Assembly (NCBI RefSeq): GCF_001485435.1
Contig: NZ_BCMS01000001.1
Location: forward strand, 1,745,501 to 1,809,500
Direction of reading: 5' to 3'
Length of the DNA: 64,000 nucleotides
Origin: Deinococcus grandis
Lineage (GTDB): Bacteria; Deinococcota; Deinococci; Deinococcales; Deinococcaceae
Positions 48,175 through 56,732 of the stretch are shown one piece after another (within the stretch, counting starts at the first letter, position 1; each line of letters opens with the position of its first letter). A program made the position numbers and the translations under genes. The notes under the pieces were generated by a model, which made no database searches, was not told where the DNA came from, and saw nothing but the letters and a program-made list of their open reading frames with translations.

Positions 48175-49818
48175 TCAGGCGCCGGGCAGGCGCAGCACAC
48201 CCTCCAGGGCGGTGTACGCATCGGGCCGGGCGAGGAACACCAGTTCGTCCATGGCGGTCAGGCGCAGGTCCGGGCGTGGCAGGCGCACCGAGCCGTCCCG
48301 CACGACGCCCACGACCTCCACGCCGGGCGGCAGGGTTACGACGCCCAGGCGCGCGCCGCGCCAGCTGGCGGGCACCACGCGGCGGTACAGTTCCCGGTCG
48401 CTGGAGGGGGACGGCAGGGCGTCGGCGTCCAGGGGCGCGGCGGGTGTGGCGGCGTCGTAGGGCACGGCGGGCGCGTCGACCGGGCGGCGCGGCATGTAGC
48501 GCACGGTGTCGGGCAGCCACGCGGGCGTGGCGGCGTGCACGCCACTGTCACGCCGGGCGTGCACCTGACTTTCGATCAGGCCGCGCGTGCCGCTGAGCAG
48601 GTGCGCGACGCTGCATGCGGCCAGCGTGACCGGCAGCAGCGCCTCGCCGCCCCAGGTGACGGCGAGCAGGGTCGCGGCGAGCGGCACGTTCAGCGTGACG
48701 GTCAGGAACGCCGCGGCGCCCACCATGGCCGCGACGGCCGGGTCCACGCCGAGCAGGTTCGCCAGCCCGACGCCCAGCAGGCCTCCCACCCCGACCGAGG
48801 GCAGGACGCCGCCACCCAGCGCGACGTGCAGGCCCAGCGCGAGCAGCACCCAGCGCCACGCGGCCTGCTGGTCGCCGTCCGCGACGAACCCCCCGGCGCC
48901 CAGTTGCAGCCACCCCAGCCCGTCCCCGAGGACGCTGGGCGTGAGGCGCTGCGCGACGACCGCCGTGAGCAGCCCGACGGCACCCGCGAACGCCAGGCGG
49001 CGCCAGCCCCGCAGGGCGCCAGCGGGCAGCGCCGAGCAGCTCAGGAGGGCCAGCCAGCCCAGCAGGGTCGCGCCGAGCCCCACGAGTGCGAACGCGGGCA
49101 GCTGCGCGGCGGCCGGGACCTGCACGTCCGGAAAGGTCAGCAGGGGCGTGAAGCCGAACGCCAGTCCGTACACGGCGGTCCCCGCCACGGCGGCCAGCAG
49201 GCAGGGCATGACGACCTCGAACTCGAACTCGAAGCGGCGGTACAGGACCTCGGCGATCAGCACGGCGGCCGCCAGCGGGGCGTGCAGCACGGCGCCCAGT
49301 CCGGCGGCGGCGCCCGCGAGGGTCAGGGTGCGGAACTCGACGCTGTCGAGCCGCGTGACGCGCTGCATGAGGCGCGCGCCGAGCATGCCGGTCATGGTGA
49401 ACGGAGCGTCGCGGCCCAGCAGCAGCCCGGACGAGTGCGCGACCAGACTGCCCGCCAGGGTGCGCAGTTGCGTGGGGGCGGGCGCCCACTGGCCACGCTG
49501 GTGGTAGCCGCGCACCAGTTGGGTCAGGGGGTCGCCCTCGCCGGGGCGGACCAGGGCGGCGTACGCGACGGCCGCCAGGGGCAGGGTGATCAGGCCCCAG
49601 TGGGCGGCGGTACCGAAGGCCATCATCAGGCCGCCCTCGCCGGTCGTGCCGGGGGGCGCGTAGTCGGTCAGGCGCACGGCGAAGGCGATCAGGGCGTCCA
49701 GCGCCAGGCGCAGCACGATGCACAGCCCGCCGACCAGGGCGCCCAGCAGCACGCTGAGCACCACCAGCCTTCCGGTTTCCAGGCGGTGCAGGACGGCGCG
49801 GGGGAGCGGGGAACGCAT
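48175..49818 (-). CDS. CLC-family chloride channel/transporter with TrkA-C domain
   Basis: This 547-residue CLC protein has about ten membrane helices (about 10-430) and a C-terminal regulatory domain (about 465-547) of TrkA-C type. Key CLC motifs differ from the norm: the first anion motif GSGIP reads GEGDP, and the second, G-K/R-E-G-P, reads GRDAP, so the gating Glu is an Asp. The internal proton Glu is kept in LIAEVLY, and the third motif is GGGVLPSVGVGGLLG. Ion choice and coupling are therefore uncertain. TAGCAT 8 nt before the ATG indicates a leaderless start. Confidence 0.92.
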   Translation of the reverse strand: MRSPLPRAVLHRLETGRLVVLSVLLGALVGGLCIVLRLALDALIAFAVRLTDYAPPGTTGEGGLMMAFGTAAHWGLITLPLAAVAYAALVRPGEGDPLTQLVRGYHQRGQWAPAPTQLRTLAGSLVAHSSGLLLGRDAPFTMTGMLGARLMQRVTRLDSVEFRTLTLAGAAAGLGAVLHAPLAAAVLIAEVLYRRFEFEFEVVMPCLLAAVAGTAVYGLAFGFTPLLTFPDVQVPAAAQLPAFALVGLGATLLGWLALLSCSALPAGALRGWRRLAFAGAVGLLTAVVAQRLTPSVLGDGLGWLQLGAGGFVADGDQQAAWRWVLLALGLHVALGGGVLPSVGVGGLLGVGLANLLGVDPAVAAMVGAAAFLTVTLNVPLAATLLAVTWGGEALLPVTLAACSVAHLLSGTRGLIESQVHARRDSGVHAATPAWLPDTVRYMPRRPVDAPAVPYDAATPAAPLDADALPSPSSDRELYRRVVPASWRGARLGVVTLPPGVEVVGVVRDGSVRLPRPDLRLTAMDELVFLARPDAYTALEGVLRLPGA

Positions 49819-49826
49819 TGCCGCCC

Positions 49827-49832
49827 ATGCTA
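49827..49832 (-). promoter_or_regulatory. -10 element of leaderless CLC gene promoter
   Basis: TAGCAT lies 8 nt before the ATG. Confidence 0.5.
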
Positions 49833-49966
49833 GAGCAGTTCGGGACGGAACGCCACCGCCGCGCTCGCCTGCCGGACGGTTTTTTTGCCGTCCTGCCGCG
49901 CGCGGCGGCCCCTGCCCGGTCCGCGTGGGCGGGTCAGATGAAGGCCGCTTAAAGTCAGGTCGGGTC

Positions 49967-49994
49967 TTCACAAATCGCGCGCCACGCGTAAGAT
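49967..49994 (+). promoter_or_regulatory. sodA promoter
   Basis: TTCACA (49967-49972) and TAAGAT (49989-49994) have 16-bp spacing, leaving a leader of about 65 nt with AAAGGAG ahead of the ATG. Confidence 0.65.
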
Positions 49995-50067
49995 ACGTGC
50001 CGGTACTCCGGTGACGGGGCGCGGCGCGGCGCCGCGATGTCCCGCCCGGCCTGAAAGGAGCTTCACC

Positions 50068-50691
50068 ATGGCCTACGAACTGCCCACGCTGCCCTACGCC
50101 TACGACGCCCTCGAGCCCCACATCGACGCGCGCACCATGGAGATCCACCACACCAAGCACCACCAGACGTACGTGGACAACGCGAACAAGGCGCTCGAAG
50201 GCACCGAGTTCGCCAGCCTGCCGGTCGAGGACCTGATCCAGAAACTCGATCAGGTGCCCGCCGACAAGAAGACCGCCCTGCGCAACAACGCGGGCGGGCA
50301 CGCCAACCACAGCCTGTTCTGGCAGGTCATGGGGCCCCAGGGCAGCGGTCAGCCCAGCGGTGAACTGGCCGACGCGATCACCGCGGCCTTCGGGTCCTTC
50401 GACGCGTTCAAGGAGAAGTTCGAGGACGCCGCCAAGACCCGCTTCGGCAGCGGCTGGGCGTGGCTGGTCGTGAAAGACGGCGCGCTGGCCGTCGTGAGCA
50501 CCGCCAACCAGGACAACCCCCTGATGGGCGAGGCCGTCGCGGGCGTCAGCGGCACGCCGGTCCTCGGGGTGGACGTGTGGGAGCACGCGTACTACCTGAA
50601 CTACCAGAACAAGCGCCCTGACTACCTGAAGGCGTTCTGGAACGTCGTGAACTGGGACGAGGTCGCGCGCCGCTACGCCGCCGCGAAGTAA
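50068..50691 (+). CDS. sodA: Superoxide dismutase (Mn/Fe family)
   Basis: This 207-residue cytosolic enzyme dismutates superoxide. Metal ligands are the His in MEIHHTKHHQTYV (about 27), the His in NNAGGHANHSLFW (about 82) and Asp/His in DVWEHAYYLNYQNKRPDYL (about 168, 172). The GGHANHSLFW region and the GPQGSGQPSGELA segment point to the manganese type. AAAGGAG upstream of the ATG. Monocistronic between a good promoter and a hairpin terminator. Confidence 0.97.
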   Translation: MAYELPTLPYAYDALEPHIDARTMEIHHTKHHQTYVDNANKALEGTEFASLPVEDLIQKLDQVPADKKTALRNNAGGHANHSLFWQVMGPQGSGQPSGELADAITAAFGSFDAFKEKFEDAAKTRFGSGWAWLVVKDGALAVVSTANQDNPLMGEAVAGVSGTPVLGVDVWEHAYYLNYQNKRPDYLKAFWNVVNWDEVARRYAAAK

Positions 50692-50702
50692 ATCCCTCAA
50701 AC

Positions 50703-50732
50703 GAAGCGCGCCCCATCACCGGGGCGCGCTTC
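50703..50732. terminator. Bidirectional terminator hairpin between sodA and asnS
   Basis: GAAGCGCGCCCC (50703-50714) pairs perfectly with 50721-50732 around ATCACC. Confidence 0.8.
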
Positions 50733-50744
50733 ACTGTCGGTTCC

Positions 50745-52088
50745 TCAGGGGCGCATGCGCGTGAGCATACGCGGGAAGGGAATCGCCTCGCGGATGTGGT
50801 CGATCCCCGTGATCCAGGCGATCACGCGTTCCAGGCCCATGCCGAAGCCCGCGTGGGGCATGCTGCCGGTCTTGCGCAGGTCCAGGTACCACTCGAAGGC
50901 CTCCAGCGGCAGACCCTCGTGCTCGATGCGGGATTTGAGCAGGTCGTAGTCGTGGATGCGTTCGCTGCCGCCGATGATCTCGCCGTAGCCTTCGGGCGCG
51001 ATCATGTCGTCGCACAGCGCCACGCGGGGGTCCTGCGGGTCGGGCTGCATGTAGAACGCCTTGATGGCCGCCGGATACCGCTCGATGATCACGGGACGGT
51101 CGAAGTGGTGGCCGAGGATCGTCTCGTGCGGGGCGCCCAGGTCGTCGCCCCACTCGACGGGCTGCACGTCCTCCTGCACGTTGGCGGGCAGGTCGCGGTC
51201 CTCGATGTGCTTCCGGATGATGTCCAGCGCGTCGGTGTACGTCACGCGCGGGTAGTTGCCTTCCGCGGCGCCCGCCAGCTTGCTCTGGTCGCGCCCGAGG
51301 ATCTTCAGTTCCTCCTGGCATTCGTCCAGCACGCGGCGCACCAGGAAGCTCACGAAGCGCTCCTGCAGCGCCATGTTCTCGGTGTGGTTGCTGGGCACCA
51401 CCTCGGGTTCGATCATCCAGAATTCCAGCAGGTGACGGCGGGTCTTGCTCTTCTCGGCGCGGAAGGTCGGGCCGAAGGTGTACACCTTGCCGAACGCGAA
51501 CGCGCCCGCCTCCGCGTGCAGCTGCCCCGTCTGGGACAGGTACGCCTTGTCCTCGCCGAACAGGTCGATCTCGAACAGTTCGGTGGTGCCCTCGGCGGCG
51601 TTCGGGGTGAAGAACGGCGCGTCGAAGCGGATGAAGCCCTCGCCGTGGAAGAAGTCCACGACGGCGCGCTGGACGCTGTCGCGCACGCGCATGATCGCCC
51701 AGGGGCGGCGGTGGCGCAGCCAGACGTGACGGTGGTCCATCAGGAACTCGATGCCGTGCTCCTTGGGCGTGATGGGGTACTCGCCGTGGTTCTCGCTGAT
51801 CACGGTCAGGTCCCGCAGGCTGAGTTCCACGCCGCCCGGGGCGCGCTCGTCGGCGCGGACCTCGCCGGTCACGGTGACGGCCTGCTCCTGCGTGAGGCGC
51901 TTGGCCTGCTCGAACACCTCCTCGGGCACGTCGGTCTTGAAGACGGTGGCCTGCACGAAGCCGCTGCCGTCGCGGAGTTTCAGGAACTGGATCTTGCCCT
52001 TGCCGCTCTTGTCCTGCAGCCAGGCGTGAACGGTGACGGTCTGCCCCACGTGCTGCGCGAGGTCGTGAATGCTGGAATGAACGCTCAT
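50745..52088 (-). CDS. asnS: Asparaginyl-tRNA synthetase
   Basis: This 447-residue class IIb synthetase charges tRNA-Asn. The N-terminal OB fold (about 12-110, VTVHAWLQDKSGKGKIQFLKLRDG) binds the anticodon. The catalytic core has motif 2 GPTFRAEKSKTRRHLLEFWM and motif 3 GFGMGLERVIAWI. PFPRMLTRMRP closes the chain as in AsnRS rather than AspRS. Deinococcus also has a tRNA-dependent amidation route for Asn, so this enzyme may be redundant. ATG with TATACT 8 nt upstream; divergent from the CNNM gene. Confidence 0.94.
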   Translation of the reverse strand: MSVHSSIHDLAQHVGQTVTVHAWLQDKSGKGKIQFLKLRDGSGFVQATVFKTDVPEEVFEQAKRLTQEQAVTVTGEVRADERAPGGVELSLRDLTVISENHGEYPITPKEHGIEFLMDHRHVWLRHRRPWAIMRVRDSVQRAVVDFFHGEGFIRFDAPFFTPNAAEGTTELFEIDLFGEDKAYLSQTGQLHAEAGAFAFGKVYTFGPTFRAEKSKTRRHLLEFWMIEPEVVPSNHTENMALQERFVSFLVRRVLDECQEELKILGRDQSKLAGAAEGNYPRVTYTDALDIIRKHIEDRDLPANVQEDVQPVEWGDDLGAPHETILGHHFDRPVIIERYPAAIKAFYMQPDPQDPRVALCDDMIAPEGYGEIIGGSERIHDYDLLKSRIEHEGLPLEAFEWYLDLRKTGSMPHAGFGMGLERVIAWITGIDHIREAIPFPRMLTRMRP

Positions 52089-52096
52089 CGCGGCTC

Positions 52097-52102
52097 AGTA
52101 TA
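52097..52102 (-). promoter_or_regulatory. -10 element of leaderless asnS promoter
   Basis: TATACT lies 8 nt before the ATG. Confidence 0.65.
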
Positions 52103-52151
52103 GGCAGCGCGCGCCCCGGACGCCCGGGACGGACGCGGCCCGCCCACCGCG

Positions 52152-52157
52152 TACACT
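52152..52157 (+). promoter_or_regulatory. -10 element of leaderless CNNM/CorC gene promoter
   Basis: TACACT lies 7 nt before the GTG, back to back with the asnS promoter 50 bp away. Confidence 0.6.
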
Positions 52158-52164
52158 GTCCGCT

Positions 52165-53448
52165 GTGGGTCAACCGCTCCTGGAATTCGGCATTCTCGTC
52201 GCACTGCTGATCATCAACGGCTTCTTCTCGGGTTCGGAACTGGGCGTGGTGTCGGCCCGGCGGTCCCGGCTGCAGGCGCAGGCGAACGCCGGGAACCGGG
52301 GCGCGCGCCGCGCCGTGGAACTCTCGGAGAACCCCGGCGCGTTCCTGGCGACCGTGCAGATCGGCATCACCCTGATCGGCACCGTCAGTGCCGTGTTCGC
52401 CGGGGGGAGCCTCACGCGGTACCTGGAGGCGGCGCTGACGCCCGTGCTGGGCGACCTCGCCCCGAGTGCCGCGTCGGTCGGCGTGGTCCTGATGGTCACG
52501 TTCCTGTCGCTGGTGCTGGGTGAACTGGCCCCGAAGAACATCGCGCTGCGCAACCCGGAAGCGCTCGCCATGCGGGTCGCGCCGTTCTTCGCGGGGCTGG
52601 CGCGCGTCGCTGGGCCCGTCGTGTGGCTGTTGGAGGTCACCACGCGCGGCCTGCTGCGCCTGCTGGGCATGCGCGGCGAGACGCAGGAGCAGATCACCGA
52701 GGAGGACGTCAAGGCACTGGTCATGCAGGCCTCGGAGAGCGGCAGTCTGGAAGCGGGCGAGCGGGAACGCATCGATCACGTGCTGCGCTTCAACGACCGC
52801 CGCGCCCGCGACCTCATGACGCCCCGCGCGGACGCCGTGACGCTGCGCGCCGACCTGCCGCTGGCCGACCTGATCGCGTGCGTGCTGGCCACGCCGCACG
52901 ACCGCTACCCCGTCACCGACGAGACCGGCGACGTGACCGGACAGGTGGCCGTGGCGGACCTGCTCCGCGCCGTGACCGAGGGCGGCAGCGTCCTCGACCA
53001 CGTGCAGAGCGTCGTGTTCGTCCCGGAAACCGCGTGGGCCGAGGACGTCCTGACCCGCCTGGCAGGCGAGGCCGGGCAGCGACTGGCGATCGTCGTGGAC
53101 GAGTACGGCGTGTTCACGGGCCTGCTGACCACCACCGACCTCCTGACCGAACTGGCAGGCGTGAATACCCCGGACGACGTGGGGCTGCTGGTCATGCGCG
53201 ACGACGGGAGCTTCCTGGTGGACGGCGGCATGCCCATGCACGACCTGCGCGACCACCTGCCCCTCCCCGCGCTGCCCCGCGAGGAGTTCAGCACGCTCGC
53301 CGGGTACGTGCTGGAAGTCCTGGGCGAGTTCCCGGCCGTGGGTGCCCGCGCCAGTCACGACGGCTGGGAACTGGAAGTGCTGGACCTGGACGGGCCGCGC
53401 ATCGACCGGGTGCTGATCACGCCGCCGGGCCGCCCGCAGGACAGCTGA
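52165..53448 (+). CDS. CNNM/CorC (hemolysin C) family transporter
   Basis: This 427-residue inner-membrane protein is of the family linked to Mg2+/Co2+ efflux. The DUF21 membrane domain (about 1-190) opens NGFFSGSELGVVSARRSRLQ and has VLGELAPKNIALRNPE. Two CBS domains (about 210-330) include RDLMTPRADAVTL and IVVDEYGVFTGLLTTTDLL. A CorC/HlyC C-terminal domain (about 345-425) follows. The GTG start is set by the leaderless -10. The A of its TGA is the first base of repeat copy D. Confidence 0.94.
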   Translation: MGQPLLEFGILVALLIINGFFSGSELGVVSARRSRLQAQANAGNRGARRAVELSENPGAFLATVQIGITLIGTVSAVFAGGSLTRYLEAALTPVLGDLAPSAASVGVVLMVTFLSLVLGELAPKNIALRNPEALAMRVAPFFAGLARVAGPVVWLLEVTTRGLLRLLGMRGETQEQITEEDVKALVMQASESGSLEAGERERIDHVLRFNDRRARDLMTPRADAVTLRADLPLADLIACVLATPHDRYPVTDETGDVTGQVAVADLLRAVTEGGSVLDHVQSVVFVPETAWAEDVLTRLAGEAGQRLAIVVDEYGVFTGLLTTTDLLTELAGVNTPDDVGLLVMRDDGSFLVDGGMPMHDLRDHLPLPALPREEFSTLAGYVLEVLGEFPAVGARASHDGWELEVLDLDGPRIDRVLITPPGRPQDS

Positions 53449-53581
53449 TACGGACTCCGGTTGAAAGGTTTGCAAAATCTTTCAACCCGAGCGGAGCGAG
53501 TAGGAGAGAAACGGGTTCCGGACGTGGAGTTGGCAGATCGGTGGTGTTCCGATCTGTCAACGAAACAAACGGAATCCGTAT
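53448..53581 (-). repeat. Structured repeat, copy D (reverse orientation)
   Basis: A full 134 bp copy has its right end (ATACGGACTCCGG) starting on the A of the CNNM stop. Hairpin 1 has changed on both arms to CAGATCGG (53534-53541) and CCGATCTG (53549-53556), so pairing is kept with a different sequence. Hairpin 2 is GGTTG...CAACC as in copy A. Confidence 0.9.
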
Positions 53582-53650
53582 GAGCGGTGCTGGGAAGCGG
53601 GGGGAAGGGGGTCGCCGCGGCCCCTCTCCCCCCTTCGCCTACAATGTCGC

Positions 53651-53685
53651 TTGACTCTAAACTCTACATATGTTAGTAATAGAGC
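53651..53685 (+). promoter_or_regulatory. PadR operon promoter and operator candidate
   Basis: TTGACT (53651-53656) and TAGTAA (53674-53679) have 17-bp spacing, with the ATG 6 nt after. CTCTA (53662-53666) and TAGAG (53680-53684) flank a central ACATATGT palindrome, a dyad covering the -10 as expected for autorepression by PadR. Confidence 0.6.
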
Positions 53686-53991
53686 ATGCCGCGATCCCCC
53701 AACTCCAGCCCGCACACCAGAGCCGTCCTGCACGCCCTCCAGCAGACCTACCCCGCCCACACCTACGGCTACGACCTCTCCAAAAGCACCGGGCTGAAAA
53801 GCGGGACCCTCTACCCCATCCTCCAGCGCCTGCACGAACAGGGCCACCTGGACGCCCAGTGGGAACAATCCCCCCACCCCGGCAAACCACCCCGCCACAT
53901 CTACCGCCTGACGCAGAGCGGCCTCCAGCTGGCCCGCGAACGCCACGAACCCACCCCCGCCACCCGCCGCACCAAGGGAGCCCTGACATGA
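53686..53991 (+). CDS. PadR-family transcriptional regulator
   Basis: This 101-residue winged-helix repressor of the short PadR-s2 type has the core TYGYDLSKSTGLKSGTLYPILQRLHEQGHLDAQWE (about 27-60) and RHIYRLTQSGLQLARE with a short C-terminal helix. The ATG is leaderless, and the promoter carries a dyad. Its TGA overlaps the next ATG, so the membrane proteins downstream are its likely targets and perhaps partners. Confidence 0.92.
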   Translation: MPRSPNSSPHTRAVLHALQQTYPAHTYGYDLSKSTGLKSGTLYPILQRLHEQGHLDAQWEQSPHPGKPPRHIYRLTQSGLQLARERHEPTPATRRTKGALT

Positions 53992-54518
53992 CCCACGAAG
54001 AATGGACCACCGGCATGCGCAACGAAGCGGACAGCACCAGAGACGCCCGCTGGGCCGCCCAGACGCGGCGGGCCGCTGCATCCCTGCCGCGCCGGACCGT
54101 GCCTGCCGACGCGCTGCTGGCAGCCGGGGCCGCGCTGGGCGTCGCGGTCATCCTGCTGGGACTGATCCTGGCGGCGCACCTGCTGACCGGCGCAGGCACG
54201 CGCGTCCCGAGGCCCTCGCAGGGGTGGTGGCTGGGCCTGAATGTCGGACTGATCCCCCTGATCGCCGGAATGATCCTCGCGGCGGACCGAGCGCGGCCCG
54301 GCGCGGTGGCCGCCACCTTCCTGACCACACCGCTGTGGTGGGGCCTGCTGACCCACCTGCTCGGGGTGTCGGGCCATCTGTCCGGCTGGACCGCGTGGCC
54401 GCTCTCCCCCACCGCAACGATCCTCGCGACGCTGGGAATCACGGGCCTCACGCTGGGAGGCATGGGCCTGTACCGACGCGTGCAGGGCGGCTGGGCACGC
54501 CTGCGGAACCCCGCATGA
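53988..54518 (+). CDS. PadR-associated membrane protein 1, function unknown
   Basis: This 176-residue protein opens with a soluble charged segment (MTHEEWTTGMRNEADSTRDA, then RWAAQTRR) followed by four hydrophobic helices (about 45-66, 78-97, 105-125, 133-158). It is coupled by ATGA to both neighbours. Its N-terminal segment is related to that of the next gene, so the two are diverged paralogues. No family name can be given; an anti-sigma-like or sensory role for the soluble head is a guess. Confidence 0.75.
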   Translation: MTHEEWTTGMRNEADSTRDARWAAQTRRAAASLPRRTVPADALLAAGAALGVAVILLGLILAAHLLTGAGTRVPRPSQGWWLGLNVGLIPLIAGMILAADRARPGAVAATFLTTPLWWGLLTHLLGVSGHLSGWTAWPLSPTATILATLGITGLTLGGMGLYRRVQGGWARLRNPA

Positions 54519-54985
54519 CGCCCGACGAGTGGAGGGGCGCCATGCAGAACGAAGCCTCCAGCGTGAACGACAGGGAGTGGGCCATGGAAACGAAACTGGC
54601 GGCGGGACGATTCGGGTGGCGCAGCGCGGGCGTGGCTGCGGCGGTGTTCGCTGATCTGGGCGTGGGCGTGGTGCTGCTGAGCCAGTGCCTCTGGCTGCAC
54701 GACGCGCCGGATGCCCTGTGGGTGGGCGTCATGGTCCTTTCGGGCATGATCGGTGCCCTGTTGGGCTTGCGCCGGGTGGGACCGCTGGAGGCTGGGGCAG
54801 GCGCACTGGCGTTCCTGCCGGGCGCGCAGCTGGCAGTAGTCGTGTCGCAGGGGGCGCTGGGCAACGCGGCCCCGCGTGATCCGGGGGTGGCGGATCAGGG
54901 GGCGACGGTGCTGGCCGTGATTGCGGCGTGCGCGGCGGGAAGTGTGCAGAGCTGGGCTGCGCTGCGTCGTTCGCGCACCGTCTGA
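54515..54985 (+). CDS. PadR-associated membrane protein 2, paralogue of the upstream gene
   Basis: This 156-residue protein has the same head pattern as its neighbour: MTPDEWRGAMQNEASSVNDR, then EWAMETK (M-T-x-[DE]-E-W-x(3)-M-x-N-E-A). Four hydrophobic helices follow (about 38-57, 68-85, 90-110, 130-148). It shares little beyond the head and topology. The ATG overlaps the preceding stop (ATGA). Last gene of the PadR operon; function unknown. Confidence 0.75.
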   Translation: MTPDEWRGAMQNEASSVNDREWAMETKLAAGRFGWRSAGVAAAVFADLGVGVVLLSQCLWLHDAPDALWVGVMVLSGMIGALLGLRRVGPLEAGAGALAFLPGAQLAVVVSQGALGNAAPRDPGVADQGATVLAVIAACAAGSVQSWAALRRSRTV

Positions 54986-55038
54986 ATCCGTGACGAGGGC
55001 GGGCCGACCCGAAATGCAGGCCAGCCCGCTCTGTCCGT

Positions 55039-55932
<894 letters not shown>

Positions 55933-56068
55933 GGCGTCCTTGAGGCGTGCGCGGCGCACGGGTGGTGAAAGGGTGAGGCGGCAGCGGGAAAAGTGGCTCC
56001 CATGGTACGCCCCGGCCTGTCTAGCCGAATCAGCGCACGGTGAGGCCGTCCGGAGCGCATGGACACGC

Positions 56069-56074
56069 TACGGT
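56069..56074 (+). promoter_or_regulatory. -10 element of leaderless histidine phosphatase promoter
   Basis: TACGGT lies 6 nt before the GTG. Confidence 0.5.
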
Positions 56075-56080
56075 GCCACC

Positions 56081-56725
56081 GTGAAGCTCCTGCTGATCCG
56101 TCACGCGCAGTCGCAGAACAACGTGATCGAGGACCGACCGGACTACGCGCAGGTGCGGCAGCCCGACCCACCCCTGACCGCGCACGGGCACGCCTGCGCC
56201 CGGCAGTTCGCTCAGGACGCCGACCTGAGCGGCATAACGCGTCTGTACACCAGCCTGATGCTCCGCGCCGTGCAGACCGCCGCGCCCATCGCCGCCCGCC
56301 TGAATCTCCCCGCGCACGGCATCGAACGGGCCTACGAGTACGGCGGCCTGACCACCGGTCCCGCCGGAGGCTTCACTCCCGTCACGGGCGGCGACCACGC
56401 CAGCCTCCGCGCGCACTGCCCCGCGCTGATCTGGCCCGCGCACCTGACCGGGCACCCCTGGGACGGCGGCGCGGAAGCCTGGGAGGAACCCCTCTTCCAC
56501 GCCCGCGCCACGCACGTCCTGAACGACCTTCGCACCCAGCACCCCGGCCAGGACAGGGTGGCGCTGATCACGCACCACGACTTCGCCGGGGCGCTCATCC
56601 GCGCCGCGCTCGGCTGGCCCGTCACGGACACGCAGCCGGCCTTCCACCTCGCCCACCTGGGCACCGCCCAACTCGACCTGCCCGCAGACAGCCGTGTGGG
56701 CGGGCTGGAATGGCTGAACCGGTGA
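56081..56725 (+). CDS. Histidine phosphatase family protein
   Basis: This 214-residue phosphoglycerate mutase-like enzyme has catalytic LLIRHAQSQNN (RHxxS; here RHAQS) at the very start, the helper Arg in SLMLRAVQTAAPI, Glu in the middle and the second His in LITHHDFAGALI (about 177). Specific substrate unknown; members include sugar and nucleotide phosphatases. The GTG begins right before the catalytic strand and has a leaderless -10. It converges on hutH with a short gap. Confidence 0.9.
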   Translation: MKLLLIRHAQSQNNVIEDRPDYAQVRQPDPPLTAHGHACARQFAQDADLSGITRLYTSLMLRAVQTAAPIAARLNLPAHGIERAYEYGGLTTGPAGGFTPVTGGDHASLRAHCPALIWPAHLTGHPWDGGAEAWEEPLFHARATHVLNDLRTQHPGQDRVALITHHDFAGALIRAALGWPVTDTQPAFHLAHLGTAQLDLPADSRVGGLEWLNR

Positions 56726-56732
56726 GAAGTCC

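Noticed and set aside
53594..53640. G-rich/C-rich imperfect hairpin before the PadR promoter as a terminator
   Set aside because: The arms pair only loosely in a very GC-rich stretch and no T-tract follows, so I did not call it.
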